Notes: a model not told the origin generated them from the letters alone. 64,000 bases of DNA from JACPFV01 sp038043245 (GCA_038043245.1 JBBTCH010000001.1:988245-1052244), one strand, 5' to 3'; positions 33,465 through 42,884 are shown, counted from the first letter of the stretch. A program made the numbers and translations.

Positions 33465-34664
33465 TTAAATGCGGGTGGCGCGAAAAAGGGCATAACTCAG
33501 TGATAAATGCATCGGCAGCAGCAGCGCGACCCATGCGCTTTGTGATTGCCCCGGCAGCAGCGCAACGATCAACGCGCCCAGCGCAATCCCCATCGCCATA
33601 TAAACAGACCTGCGATTGATTCCTGGGATCTTGCGTACGGTTTTGATGCAGGCGGGCAGCAGCAGCAAACTCAGGGGGTTCAACAGCAGCAGGTTGTGAT
33701 TGGCGTGCCAGGCCCAGTGCTCGGTCAGTGTCCAGATCGCCAGCAGAATCAGCCCGCCCAGGCCGCTGACCAGTACCAGCACAAACGACAGCGCGCTAAA
33801 GGCGATCCGCGCCGGCTTGTGATCACGCAGATGGTTGAGCCACAGCAGTAAGACGGCACTGGCGATGCCGGCACCGAGGAGCATCCAGACGAATGACAAG
33901 GGCTGCGCGGGAGCCTCCGGCCCGCTGCCGGATTGAAGCGGCAGCTCGACATACACCAGCGGCCGGCGGCTGCCGTCGGGTGCCAAGGTCTGCACGCTGC
34001 GCAGGGCCTGCATCAAGGCTTCCGGCAGGAAACTCTGCTGCCAGACGTTCAGCGGCGCTTCGGTCGCCGGACCATCCACCAGGTCGATGCCGAGGGCCAG
34101 CGCGGGGATCGGCGACATCATGCGCACCGATTCATAGCGGTAGCTGACGGTCGTCGTGCGCGCTTCGAGCTGCCGGCGCAGGTCGCCGCCGAGCACGCGA
34201 TCAATGGCGTCGCGCACGCGCGTCGAGCAGTTGTCGGCGAAATAGTCATAGCGGTAGTCGGCGTTTTCAGGCAGTGCGTTCCAGGCGAGGAATTCCGCCA
34301 GTTCGCGCGCCTGCGTCGGCAGCAGGTTGAGGCGTTGCTCGACCACCCAGCGGTTCTCGCGCTGGTAGATCGCCAGCGTGCGCCACAAGCTGTCAGTGTC
34401 GAGGCGATAGAGCATCTTGCCGCGCGCAAAATTGATGAAGAAATTCTTCTGCTGGAAATCAAACATGCCGTAGTTGTAGACGGTGGCGGGTCCCGACGGC
34501 TCACGCACCAGCAGGGCGTTGTGGCCGAAGCGCTGCCAGTAGACTTCGCCCGGCGCAAACGTAAGCAGGCTGATGGTGGGCGCCACAGCCGGGTCTGGCG
34601 GGCGGCGCGCCTGCACTGAAGTCACGCTTGAAACCAGCAACAATAAAATACCGAGCCGCTTCAT
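33465..34664 (-). CDS. DUF4105 membrane protein
   Basis: A 399-residue protein with a signal peptide, a periplasmic DUF4105 domain and C-terminal membrane helices. The domain shows WQRFGHNALLVRE, YNYGMFDFQQKNFFINFARG and YRYDYFADNCSTRVRDAID, with His and Cys that suggest a papain-like (NlpC/P60-related) arrangement. Several hydrophobic segments follow after about residue 245. Function is unknown. It converges on the diaA-type gene with only four bases between stops. Confidence 0.82.
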   Translation of the reverse strand: MKRLGILLLLVSSVTSVQARRPPDPAVAPTISLLTFAPGEVYWQRFGHNALLVREPSGPATVYNYGMFDFQQKNFFINFARGKMLYRLDTDSLWRTLAIYQRENRWVVEQRLNLLPTQARELAEFLAWNALPENADYRYDYFADNCSTRVRDAIDRVLGGDLRRQLEARTTTVSYRYESVRMMSPIPALALGIDLVDGPATEAPLNVWQQSFLPEALMQALRSVQTLAPDGSRRPLVYVELPLQSGSGPEAPAQPLSFVWMLLGAGIASAVLLLWLNHLRDHKPARIAFSALSFVLVLVSGLGGLILLAIWTLTEHWAWHANHNLLLLNPLSLLLLPACIKTVRKIPGINRRSVYMAMGIALGALIVALLPGQSQSAWVALLLPMHLSLSYALFRATRI

Positions 34665-34732
34665 TGCGCACCTGTCCAGAGATCGTTTTCGTAGTGTATG
34701 GTCAGACTATAAAAAAATAAGTGGAGGAGAAA

Positions 34733-36034
34733 ATGAAAACACCCAGGCCGGCGTCAATGCTGTACCCGTGGCTGGTGGTAGCCATTTTGATGCTGGCTTA
34801 TGTTCTGTCGTTCGTGGACCGTCAGATCCTGACCCTGCTGGTCAAGCCGATCCGCACCGATCTCGCCATCAGCGACACCCAGATGAGTCTGCTGATGGGC
34901 TTCAGCTTCGCGATCTTCTACACGGTCTGCGGCATTCCGCTGGCGCGTTGGGCCGATCGCGGTTCGCGGCAGAAACTGGTGATCGCCGGCGTGCTGTTCT
35001 GGAGCCTGGCCACCGCCGCCTGCGGGCTGGCGCATCGGTACATCCACCTGTTTCTGGCGCGCATCGGCGTCGGCATCGGCGAAGCGGCGCTGTCGCCGGC
35101 GGCGTATTCGCTGATCACGGATTATTTTCCGCGCGAACAGCGCGCAACCGCGCTCAGTGTCTACGGCATGGGCATCTATCTGGGTTCCGGCATCGCCTAT
35201 CTGGTCGGCGGCGCGGTGATCCAGTTCGCCTCGGTGACGGGGCCGCTGACGCTTCCGTTGTTCGGTGAAATCCGCCCATGGCAGGTGGTGTTCCTGATCC
35301 TCGGTGGCGCCGGCATCCTGTTCAGCAGCGTGCTGCTGCTGATCCGCGAGCCGGCGCGCAGCCAGGGCCATGTGACCTTGCCCTTCGGCGAAGTCTGGGC
35401 TGCACTGAAGCAGCGCCGGCGCGTGATCCTCTGCCACAACTTCGGGTTCGGACTGATCGCGCTGGCCAGCTATGCCGCCGCGTCGTGGATCCCGAGCTAT
35501 TTCGGGCGCGTCCATGGCTGGAACATGGCGCAGCTCGGATTTGTCTACGGCATCGTCGTGCTGATCTTCGGCACGCTCGGCATCGTCAGCGCCGGTCGCA
35601 TCGCCGATATGCTGATCCGGCGCGGCGTTCAGGACGCGACGATGCGCGTCGGTCTGTGGGCGGCGATCGGCGGCATCCCGGCCTCGATGCTGTATCTGCT
35701 CACCACGGATGCGATGACCGCCGCCTGGCTGCTGGCGCCGGCGACTTTCTTCATCGCCATGCCTTTTGGTATTGCCCCGGCCGGGGTGCAGGAGATCGTG
35801 CCGCCGGCGATGCGTGCGCAGGCCTCGGCGGTGTATCTGTTCATCGTCAACCTGATCGGTCTGGGCATGGGGCCGACCGCAGTCGCGCTGGTGACGGACT
35901 ACGTCTTCCACGATGACGCGATGGTCGGCCAGTCGCTGCTGATCGTGACGATCGTGTCGCTGAGTCTGGGGGCTGCGCTGCTGGGCGCCGGGCTCAAACC
36001 TTACCGGGAAGCGCTGGCGGCGCAGCGACGATAA
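34733..36034 (+). CDS. MFS transporter, spinster-like
   Basis: An inner-membrane transporter of 433 residues with 12 hydrophobic helices. The first half has YVLSFVDRQILTLLVKPI and the MFS loop motif GIPLARWADRGSRQKLVIAG, followed by RIGVGIGEAALSPAAYSLITDYFP, typical of spinster-type permeases. GGAGGAG precedes ATG 34733. TATAAA in the short upstream gap may be its -10. Substrate unknown. It stands alone between convergent neighbours. Confidence 0.88.
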   Translation: MKTPRPASMLYPWLVVAILMLAYVLSFVDRQILTLLVKPIRTDLAISDTQMSLLMGFSFAIFYTVCGIPLARWADRGSRQKLVIAGVLFWSLATAACGLAHRYIHLFLARIGVGIGEAALSPAAYSLITDYFPREQRATALSVYGMGIYLGSGIAYLVGGAVIQFASVTGPLTLPLFGEIRPWQVVFLILGGAGILFSSVLLLIREPARSQGHVTLPFGEVWAALKQRRRVILCHNFGFGLIALASYAAASWIPSYFGRVHGWNMAQLGFVYGIVVLIFGTLGIVSAGRIADMLIRRGVQDATMRVGLWAAIGGIPASMLYLLTTDAMTAAWLLAPATFFIAMPFGIAPAGVQEIVPPAMRAQASAVYLFIVNLIGLGMGPTAVALVTDYVFHDDAMVGQSLLIVTIVSLSLGAALLGAGLKPYREALAAQRR

Positions 36035-36037
36035 GCG

Positions 36038-36919
36038 CTAAGCCGCCGGCTGTGCCTGCGGAGTCACCGTCAGCTGCAACTGGTGCACGCGCCGATTGTC
36101 GGCGCGCTGCACGTTGAACGTGAACCGATCCAGCTTCACGCTCTCGCCCCTTCGCGGCATCCGTCCGAAGCGGTGCACCACCAACCCGCCGATGGTGTCG
36201 AACTCACCGACCGGAAAATCGCTGCTGAACGTGCGATTGAATTCTTCGACTGGCGTCAATCCGTTGACCAGATAACGGCGCTCATCCTGTTTCTGGATCA
36301 TCGCGCTTTCGGATTCGTCGAACTCGTCTGAGATCTCGCCGATGATCTGTTCGATCACATCTTCGATCGTCACCAATCCTGCGACCCCCCCGTATTCGTC
36401 CACTACCAGCGCCATGTGGTTGCGGCTGCCCTTGAATTCCTTGAGCAGCACATTGACACGCTTGGATTCCGGCACGAACACCACCGGCCGCAGCCAGCGC
36501 GTCAGGTCAAACGTGCCAGGCTCGAATCCGGGCACAGTCGAGGTGAACTTGAGCAGGTCCTTGGCCATGAGAATGCCGAGCACCTCGTCCTTGGGGCCGG
36601 AGAGGACGGGGAAACGCGAGTGTCCGGAATCCACCACCACCGGCAGGATCTTGTCGAGCATCCAGTCGGCACGCACCGAGGCCATCTGTGCACGCGGCAC
36701 CATGATGTCGCGCACCTGCAGCTCAGCGGTGCCGAACACGCCCTGGATCATGTACCAGGCATCGGCATCCACCAGTTCCTGCTCGCGCGCGGCGCGCAGC
36801 AGGGTCAGCACGTCTTCGCGCGTCTGCGGGCCCGCCGACATGCCATGCATCAGGCGCTGCCACCAGGTGGTGGGAGCAGGTTTGGCGGCGGATTTTTTAC
36901 GGACAGGTTTCTGGGTCAT
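36038..36919 (-). CDS. corC: CorC/HlyC family protein (YbeX), CBS-domain
   Basis: A cytoplasmic 293-residue protein with the family start (acidic, EDVLTLLRAAREQELVD), MIQGVFGTAELQVRDIMVPRAQM, two CBS motifs (ILPVVVDSGHSRFPVL; RNHMALVVDEYGGVAGLVTIEDVIEQIIGEI, abbreviated) and the transporter-associated C-terminal domain. Family members link Mg/Co homeostasis and ribosome function. It ends the miaB-ybeZ-ybeY-corC operon, with its ATG overlapping the ybeY stop. Confidence 0.93.
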   Translation of the reverse strand: MTQKPVRKKSAAKPAPTTWWQRLMHGMSAGPQTREDVLTLLRAAREQELVDADAWYMIQGVFGTAELQVRDIMVPRAQMASVRADWMLDKILPVVVDSGHSRFPVLSGPKDEVLGILMAKDLLKFTSTVPGFEPGTFDLTRWLRPVVFVPESKRVNVLLKEFKGSRNHMALVVDEYGGVAGLVTIEDVIEQIIGEISDEFDESESAMIQKQDERRYLVNGLTPVEEFNRTFSSDFPVGEFDTIGGLVVHRFGRMPRRGESVKLDRFTFNVQRADNRRVHQLQLTVTPQAQPAA

Positions 36920-37368
36920 TTCTTTTTAATCAGAACATAAGGGTCAGCAAAACCAAACAGGCTCATCAGCGCGCGCTCGCGCGCTTCCATGCGTTCGGCA
37001 TCTTTGTTTTCTATGTGGTCGTGGCCGAGCAGATGCAAGACGCCATGCACGATCATGTGCGCCCAATGTGCGCGATGCGATTTGTTCTGCTCGCGCGCTT
37101 CGCGCGCCACCACCGGCGCGCAGACGACGATGTCGCCCAACACACCCTCGCTGGTCAGCTCGGGATACGGGAAAGACAGCACATTGGTCGGCTTGTCCTT
37201 GTGACGATAACGCGCGTTCAGCGCGCGACTTTCTGCGGTGCCGACGATGCGCAGGCCGATCTCGCCGCGTGTCTTGCCCAGCGCCGCCAGCGCCCAGCCA
37301 CGCAGACTCGCCGACGTGGGAATTCCCTCTGCGGGCACGCATCGCTGGATGTGGATGGCGGTTTTCAT
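36916..37368 (-). CDS. ybeY: Endoribonuclease YbeY
   Basis: A zinc-dependent endoribonuclease for 16S rRNA 3'-end maturation and ribosome quality control. The 150 residues hold the metal triad in HGVLHLLGHDH (His108, His112, His118) and the conserved RHKDKPTNVLSFPYP. It overlaps ybeZ and corC by ATGA-type junctions. Confidence 0.96.
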   Translation of the reverse strand: MKTAIHIQRCVPAEGIPTSASLRGWALAALGKTRGEIGLRIVGTAESRALNARYRHKDKPTNVLSFPYPELTSEGVLGDIVVCAPVVAREAREQNKSHRAHWAHMIVHGVLHLLGHDHIENKDAERMEARERALMSLFGFADPYVLIKKK

Positions 37369-38372
37369 GGCGCCGCCTCATTTTTTTTATCAAAAGCCTC
37401 GTAGGCCTGCACCACCGCCTGCACCAGCGGATGGCGCACCACGTCCTGCATCTGGAAATGACAGAAGTGGATCCCGGGCACGTTGGCCAGCACCTGCGTC
37501 GCGTGTTTGAGGCCGGAGTTGATATGGCGTGGCAGATCGATCTGTGTCACATCGCCGGTGACCACGGCGACCGAACCAAACCCAATACGGGTCAGGAACA
37601 TCTTCATCTGCTCGATGGTGGTGTTCTGCGCCTCGTCGAGGATGATGAAACTCTCGTTGAGCGTGCGGCCGCGCATGAAGGCCAGCGGCGCGACCTCGAT
37701 CACGCTGCGCTCGATCAGCCGCGCGACTTTTTCAAACCCCAGCATTTCGTAGAGGGCGTCGTAGAGCGGGCGCAGATAAGGGTCGATCTTCTGCGTCATG
37801 TCGCCCGGCAGGAACCCGAGTTTCTCGCCAGCTTCGACTGCCGGCCGCACCAGTACGATGCGGCGGACGCGGTCTTTTTCCAGCGCCTGTACCGCACTGG
37901 CCACTGCCAGATAGGTCTTGCCGGTGCCGGCCGGGCCGATGCCGAAGACGAGGTCGTTGTCGGCGATGTGCTTGAGGTATTCGCGCTGATGCGCGCCACG
38001 TCCGCGCACCACGCCGCGCTGCGTGCGCACGACGATCTCCTCGCCGTCCGCGCCCGCCACTCTCACCGGCGCACGCAAGGCCGCGCCTTTTTCCTGCACC
38101 GCCAGATGCACCTGTTCGGTGGTGATGGCGCCTTCGGCAGCCTGCTCGAACAGCGCACGCAGGATCTCCTCGGCGTGTTCGATCTCGGACTCGGGACCCA
38201 GCAGGCGATAGGTGTTGCCGCGGTTGCGGATCTCGACGCCGAGGCGCAGCTCGATCTGACGCAGGTGCGCGTCAAACGGACCGTTGAGGTTGGCGATGCG
38301 CGAGGCATCGTCCGGTTCCAGCACCAGGTCAAGCCGGCGCGGCGCGACTTTCTTCAGCGGCACGGTTTTCAT
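37365..38372 (-). CDS. ybeZ: PhoH-like ATPase YbeZ
   Basis: A cytoplasmic PhoH-family ATPase that partners YbeY in RNA metabolism. The 335 residues have an N-terminal RNA-binding-like region, Walker A GPAGTGKT (146-153), VRPAVEAGEKLGFLPGD, and Walker B SFIILDEAQNTT, plus TRIGFGSVAVVTGDVTQIDLP. Start overlaps the miaB stop. Confidence 0.96.
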   Translation of the reverse strand: MKTVPLKKVAPRRLDLVLEPDDASRIANLNGPFDAHLRQIELRLGVEIRNRGNTYRLLGPESEIEHAEEILRALFEQAAEGAITTEQVHLAVQEKGAALRAPVRVAGADGEEIVVRTQRGVVRGRGAHQREYLKHIADNDLVFGIGPAGTGKTYLAVASAVQALEKDRVRRIVLVRPAVEAGEKLGFLPGDMTQKIDPYLRPLYDALYEMLGFEKVARLIERSVIEVAPLAFMRGRTLNESFIILDEAQNTTIEQMKMFLTRIGFGSVAVVTGDVTQIDLPRHINSGLKHATQVLANVPGIHFCHFQMQDVVRHPLVQAVVQAYEAFDKKNEAAP

Positions 38373-39703
38373 GCGGCGAGCGCCTGCGGCATGCGTCCGC
38401 GCATTGAGTTGGTCAGTGCCTCGGTGATCTCGACTTCAATCAGCTGCCCCTTCAGTGCAGGCGGTGCATCGAAGTTGACCCAGCGGTTGTTCGAGCTGCG
38501 GCCGGTCATCTGGCCGGCGCGCTTGGCCGGGCCTTCGACCAGAACCACCTGCGTCGTGCCGACCATCCTGCGCTTGAACTCATCGTCCAGCGCACGGATG
38601 CGCGTCTGCAGAATCTCCAGCCGCTGCTGTTTGTCCTCAAGAGAAATGTTGTCGCGCAGATTGGCTGCCGGCGTGCCGGGACGCGGCGAATAGGTGAAGG
38701 AATAGGCGCAGTCGAACTGCGCTTCGGCGATCAGGTCCATCGTCGCCTGGAAATCCTCGGCGGTTTCCGAAGGGAACCCGACGATGAAATCCGACGACAG
38801 CGAAACCTGCGGTCGCGCTTCGCGCAGGCGGCGGATTTTCTCGAGGTACTGCTTGCGCGTGTAACCGCGTTTCATCATGGCGAGGATGCGGTCGCTGCCG
38901 GACTGCACCGGCAGATGCAGGAAGTCCGCCAGCTTGGGTTCCTCGGCATAGGCCTCGATCAGCGCGTCGCCGAACTCGGCCGGGTGCGAGGTCATGAAAC
39001 GGATGCGGTCCAGCCCATCGAGTCGCGCCAGATGATGGATCAGCAGGGCCAGGTCGCAGGTTTCGCTGGCGGACATGCGGCCACGGTAGGCATTGACGTT
39101 CTGGCCCAGCAGGGTGATCTCGCGCACGCCCTGCTCGACCAGCTTGGCGCATTCGGCCAGCACGTCATTCAGCGGTCGGCTGACTTCCTCACCGCGCGTG
39201 TACGGCACCACGCAGAAGGTGCAGTAACGCGAGCAGCCTTCCATGATCGAAACGTAGGCGGTCGGGCCATCAGCGCGCGGCTCCGGCAGGCGGTCGAACT
39301 TCTCGATCTCGGGGAAGCTGATGTCCACCGCCGGCTTGCCACTAGCGCGGGCGCGATCCACCAGTTCCGGCAGCCGGTGCAGGGTCTGCGGGCCAAACAC
39401 CAGGTCCACGTGAGGCGCGCGGTTGACCAGAACCTCGCCTTCCTGGCTGGCAACGCAGCCACCGACGCCGATCAGGCGGCCGGGCTTGGCGGTTTTCCAA
39501 GCTTTCCAGCGGCCCAGTTCCGAGAACACCTTCTCCTGCGCCTTTTCCCGTACCGAGCAGGTGTTGAGCAACAAAAGATCAGCTTCTTCAGGCACTTGGG
39601 TCAATTCAAAGCCATGAGAACGGGCCAGGACCGCGGCCATCTTGGCCGAGTCGTACTCGTTCATCTGACAGCCGTAGCTGATCTGGTAAAGCTTGGGGGA
39701 CAT
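38369..39703 (-). CDS. miaB: tRNA-2-methylthio-N6-dimethylallyladenosine synthase MiaB
   Basis: A radical-SAM enzyme that adds the 2-methylthio group to i6A37 of tRNA. The 444 residues contain the N-terminal MTTase cysteines (YGCQMN, NTCSVREKA, GGCVAS), the radical-SAM cluster motif CSRYCTFC, LLGQNVNAY, HLPVQSGS, and a TRAM domain at the end (VLVEGPAKRAGQMTGRSSNN). ATG 39703 matches the family N-terminus; longer in-frame starts run to 39829 with no family sequence. Confidence 0.96.
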   Translation of the reverse strand: MSPKLYQISYGCQMNEYDSAKMAAVLARSHGFELTQVPEEADLLLLNTCSVREKAQEKVFSELGRWKAWKTAKPGRLIGVGGCVASQEGEVLVNRAPHVDLVFGPQTLHRLPELVDRARASGKPAVDISFPEIEKFDRLPEPRADGPTAYVSIMEGCSRYCTFCVVPYTRGEEVSRPLNDVLAECAKLVEQGVREITLLGQNVNAYRGRMSASETCDLALLIHHLARLDGLDRIRFMTSHPAEFGDALIEAYAEEPKLADFLHLPVQSGSDRILAMMKRGYTRKQYLEKIRRLREARPQVSLSSDFIVGFPSETAEDFQATMDLIAEAQFDCAYSFTYSPRPGTPAANLRDNISLEDKQQRLEILQTRIRALDDEFKRRMVGTTQVVLVEGPAKRAGQMTGRSSNNRWVNFDAPPALKGQLIEVEITEALTNSMRGRMPQALAA

Positions 39704-39743
39704 CCGGGGACCGTCTAAAAACGGCCGCAGAGTATACAGCCTG

Positions 39744-40190
39744 CTATGCGACGATCCTCGGCAGCCAAGTCTCGACATATTTCTCAATCTGTTCAAAGGC
39801 TTTGACCGAAGCCTCGCGCGGAAAACCATACGGGTCGGCGACTTCCTGGTTGCCGTCCCAGCGGCCCAGCAAGTGCACCCGCCCCTTGAGTTCAGGATAA
39901 CGACTGACCATCCAGCTTTCGTGGCCCCGGTCCAACGCCAGAATCAGATCGGCCTGCGACAGCAGCAGCTTGGTGGCCTGACGCGCATGGTGGCCGGACA
40001 GATCGATGCCCCGCTCCAGCGCCACCTCGAAGGTCAGCGGGTGCGCGGGCTCACCGATCATGGCCATGGTGCCCAGCGAAGCCACGGTCCTGCCTTTGAC
40101 GTTCTCGCCCAACCGGGAGCGCAGGATCGCTTCCGCAGTCGGGCTGCGGCAGATGTTGCCGGTACAGACCATCAGGATGTGTTTGAACAC
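39744..40190 (-). CDS. Low-molecular-weight protein tyrosine phosphatase (Wzb/Etp type)
   Basis: A 148-residue phosphatase with the P-loop CTGNICRS (nucleophile Cys9, Arg15) at the extreme N-terminus and the acid motif DPYG near residue 120. Family members dephosphorylate BY-kinases of the Wzc type. It lies 6 bp after the quinone oxidoreductase gene, about 30 kb from the Wzc-like kinase at 8630, and is the only tyrosine phosphatase in the window, so it is the natural partner candidate. Confidence 0.92.
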   Translation of the reverse strand: MFKHILMVCTGNICRSPTAEAILRSRLGENVKGRTVASLGTMAMIGEPAHPLTFEVALERGIDLSGHHARQATKLLLSQADLILALDRGHESWMVSRYPELKGRVHLLGRWDGNQEVADPYGFPREASVKAFEQIEKYVETWLPRIVA

Positions 40191-40196
40191 GCAGCG

Positions 40197-41171
40197 CTAT
40201 GGGATCAGAACGACCTTGCCGGTGACTTTGCGCTCCATTATGTCGCGCAGCGCCTGCCCGGCTTGCGCCAGCGGATAGCGACGCGAGATGTGCGGCTTGA
40301 GCTTGCCCTCGCCATGCCAGGCGAACAGCTGCTGGAAATTCTCCCAGTTCACCTTGGGCTCGCGCACGGCGAACGCACCCCAGAACACGCCGACCGCGGC
40401 AGCGCCCTTGAGCAGGAGACGATTCAACGCGATCTCGGGGATCTTGCCGGCGGCGAAGCCGATGACCAGATAGCGGCCGTTCCAGTTGATCGCCGAAAAG
40501 CAATCCTGCGCCAGGTCGCCGCCAACCGGGTCGTAGATCACGTCGGCGCCCTGGCCCTTGGTCAGTTTCTTGACGGATTCCTTCAGTGATTCCTTCGAGT
40601 ATTCCACTACGGCATCAGCGCCCTGCGCCGTGCACAGCGCCAGTTTCTCGGTGCTGGAAGCCGCCGCGATCACGCGCGCGCCCATCAGTTTTCCCAGCTG
40701 CACCGCCGCCAGTCCGACGCCGCCGGCCGCGCCGAGCACCAGCAGGGTCTCTCCCGCCTTGAGCTGCGCGCGCTGCTTGAGCGCATGAATCGTCGTGCCG
40801 TATACCAGCGGCAGGGTCGCCGCTTCGGCCATGTCCATGCCGTGCGGGATCGGGATCACGCCGTCGGACGCTGCGATGGCTTCTTCCGCATAACCGCCCG
40901 TGGGCAGGAACGCGGCGACGTCATCGCCGGCGCGCAGGCCTTTGACCTTCTCGCCCACTTCCAGCAATTTGCCGGCGACTTCCGCGCCCGGCGTGAACGG
41001 TGGATTGGCCTTGAGCTGGTATTTGCCCTCGATGATCAGCGTGTCGGGGAAGTTGACCCCCGCCGCCTTGACCGCGATGCGCACCTCATTGGGCGCGATC
41101 TTGCGCGAGGGCACTTCTTCCAGCACCAGTTTTTCCGGCGGGCCGAACTCTTTGCAGACGATGGCTTTCAT
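40197..41171 (-). CDS. NADPH:quinone oxidoreductase family protein (zinc-free MDR)
   Basis: A 324-residue medium-chain reductase of the QOR type without zinc-binding cysteines. Features are GVNFPDTLIIEGKYQ, PFTPGAEVAGKLLEVGEKV, VYGTTIHALKQRA, and the NADPH fold LVLGAAGGVGLAAVQLGK. The ATG at 41171 lies three bases from the end of a MITE-like element, so its leader and ribosome-binding region are largely element DNA and no good Shine-Dalgarno is visible. Confidence 0.92.
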   Translation of the reverse strand: MKAIVCKEFGPPEKLVLEEVPSRKIAPNEVRIAVKAAGVNFPDTLIIEGKYQLKANPPFTPGAEVAGKLLEVGEKVKGLRAGDDVAAFLPTGGYAEEAIAASDGVIPIPHGMDMAEAATLPLVYGTTIHALKQRAQLKAGETLLVLGAAGGVGLAAVQLGKLMGARVIAAASSTEKLALCTAQGADAVVEYSKESLKESVKKLTKGQGADVIYDPVGGDLAQDCFSAINWNGRYLVIGFAAGKIPEIALNRLLLKGAAAVGVFWGAFAVREPKVNWENFQQLFAWHGEGKLKPHISRRYPLAQAGQALRDIMERKVTGKVVLIP

Positions 41172-41173
41172 TT

Positions 41174-41285
41174 AGGGAACCTTTGATTTATTCGTCACCC
41201 CGGCGGAAGCCGGGGTCCAGTACCTTGAACGTTCCGGATTCCGGCTTCACCGGAATGACAGAGTAATGATTATTCAGGCTTCCTT
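41174..41285. mobile_element. MITE-like element, copy 2 (about 112 bp)
   Basis: Left end AGGGAACCTTTGATTTATTC; the right end read inversely is AAGGAAGCCTGAATAATC. The outer 18 bases resemble those of copy 1 at 28478-28605. Two hairpins lie inside: CCCCGGC-GGAA-GCCGGGG and ATTCCGG-CTTCA-CCGGAAT. It fills the whole interval between ssb and the oxidoreductase gene; its right edge meets the ssb TAA stop. Confidence 0.75.
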
Positions 41286-41736
41286 AGAACGGAATATCGT
41301 CGTCCTCAAAGCCCTTGTCACTGCCGCCGGTGGATTTCTTCGCTGGAGTGGAAGATTTTTCCCCGCTGTCATAGCTCGCCGTACTGCCGCCGCCACCGCC
41401 ACCCTTGCCGCCGAGCATCTGCATGTCGTTGGCGATGATCTCGGTGGAGTAGCGATCCTTGCCTTCCTTGTCCTGCCACTTGCGGGTCTGGATGCGTCCT
41501 TCAATGTAGACCTGCTGGCCTTTCTTCAGGTACTGCGCGGCGATCTCGCCGAGCTTGGCGTACATGACGATGTTGTGCCATTCGGTGCGCTCCTGCTTCT
41601 CGCCGTTCTTGTCCTTCCAGCCCTCGGTGGTCGCCACCGTGATGTTGGTGACGTTGCCGCCCGAGGGCAGCGTGCGCGCCTCCGGGTCTTTGCCGCAGTT
41701 GCCGACGAGGATTACTTTGTTGATGCCACGTGCCAT
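41284..41736 (-). CDS. ssb: Single-stranded DNA-binding protein SSB
   Basis: SSB coats single-stranded DNA and recruits repair proteins through its acidic tip. The 150 residues have the OB-fold (MARGINKVILVGNCGKDPEA, EWHNIVMYAKLGEIAAQYLKKG), a Gly/Ser-rich linker and the conserved DDDIPF tail. ATG 41736 follows GGAG and lies 25 bp inside the upstream MFS gene. The TAA stop falls at the edge of a MITE-like element. Confidence 0.97.
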   Translation of the reverse strand: MARGINKVILVGNCGKDPEARTLPSGGNVTNITVATTEGWKDKNGEKQERTEWHNIVMYAKLGEIAAQYLKKGQQVYIEGRIQTRKWQDKEGKDRYSTEIIANDMQMLGGKGGGGGGSTASYDSGEKSSTPAKKSTGGSDKGFEDDDIPF

Positions 41737-42884
41737 GACCGTCTCCCGTATCGAATCGAAAAAGTAAGCCAGAGTAGCGGCAGCATGGCGGCACAGGCAA
41801 ACACGCCCGGCGGACCAAAGTGGCCGAGCGCGAAACCGCCGAGCACGCCGCCGGCAAAGCCACCGAGGAACTGGCTGGTGGCGTAAGTCCCCATGGCGGC
41901 ACCCTTGCGGGCCGGCGGCGCCCATTTCGAGACCAGCGAGGGCAGCGCACCTTCGAGAAAGTTGAAGGCGGCGAAATACAGCAGCAACCCGGCCACCAGG
42001 CCGTAGGCGCTATTCCAGGACAGCGCGGCCAACACCAACGCCGCTGCCAGCGCCGCGACCATGGCCGGCAGAATGGACGGGATGCGGTTGCGCGCCTCGC
42101 CGTAGCGGATCAGCAGGAAGGCCGGCACGACCGAAAGCATCAGCACCGGCAGATAGACCTTCCAGTGTGCAGCCACCGGCAATTGCAAGGTATGTTCCAG
42201 TGCCAGCGGTGCGGCGACGAACAGCGCGGTCATGCAGGCATGCAGCAGGAAGATGCCGCCGTTCAGGCGCAGGAGCTCGGTATCGGCCAGCGCTTCACTC
42301 AAGCGCGCGGGCTCGCGTGCAATCACGGGAGCGTCCGGCACCAGCCACAGCACCACCGGAATCGACAGCAGGGCCAGCACGCAGGTCAGCAGAAAAATCC
42401 CCGCAACGCCATGCCAGGCGGCGAGCACGGGGCCGGCGACCAGCGCCAGCACGAACGAGCCGCCCATGCCGACGCCGAGGATACCCATGGCCGTGGTGCG
42501 CACCGACTCGCGCGTGATGTCAGCGACCAGGGCCGACACCGCTGCCGACACCGCGCCGGCACCCTGCACGAAACGGCCAAAGATGATCCAGTGGATGTCA
42601 TCGGTCGCCGCCGCGATCAGACTGCCGGCGGCAAAAATCAGCATGCCGATGACGATCACCGACTTGCGACCAAAGCGATCGGACGCAATTCCGAACGGGA
42701 TCTGCAACAGCGCCTGCGCCAGCCCGTAGGCGCCGAGGGCCAAGCCGATCTGCAAGCCGCTGACCTGCCCCGGCAATTCGCGTGCGTAGATCGCGAACAC
42801 GGGCAGGATCATGAACATGCCCAGCATGCGCAGGGCATAGACCAGCGACAGGCCGCCGACCGCGCGCCATTCAAGGGAATTCAT
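41712..42884 (-). CDS. MFS transporter (YajR-like)
   Basis: A 12-helix inner-membrane transporter of 390 residues starting LEWRAVGGLSLVYALRMLGMFMILPVF, with the loop motif GIASDRFGRKSVIVIGM and GRFVQGAGAVSAAVSALVADIT. The position between uvrA (divergent) and ssb (downstream, overlapping) is a conserved arrangement in many proteobacteria. Substrate unknown; the C-terminal YajR ferredoxin-like domain is absent. Confidence 0.9.
   Translation of the reverse strand: MNSLEWRAVGGLSLVYALRMLGMFMILPVFAIYARELPGQVSGLQIGLALGAYGLAQALLQIPFGIASDRFGRKSVIVIGMLIFAAGSLIAAATDDIHWIIFGRFVQGAGAVSAAVSALVADITRESVRTTAMGILGVGMGGSFVLALVAGPVLAAWHGVAGIFLLTCVLALLSIPVVLWLVPDAPVIAREPARLSEALADTELLRLNGGIFLLHACMTALFVAAPLALEHTLQLPVAAHWKVYLPVLMLSVVPAFLLIRYGEARNRIPSILPAMVAALAAALVLAALSWNSAYGLVAGLLLYFAAFNFLEGALPSLVSKWAPPARKGAAMGTYATSQFLGGFAGGVLGGFALGHFGPPGVFACAAMLPLLWLTFSIRYGRRSWHVASTK

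Noticed and set aside
34754..35911. A 385-codon open frame antisense to the MFS gene at 34733
   Set aside because: Antisense shadow with His/Gln/Asp/Arg bias and no recognisable motif.
41737..41925. A longer SSB starting at 41925
   Set aside because: The extra 63 residues are a shifted-frame reading of the MFS gene; the OB-fold begins right at ATG 41736 with a ribosome-binding site.
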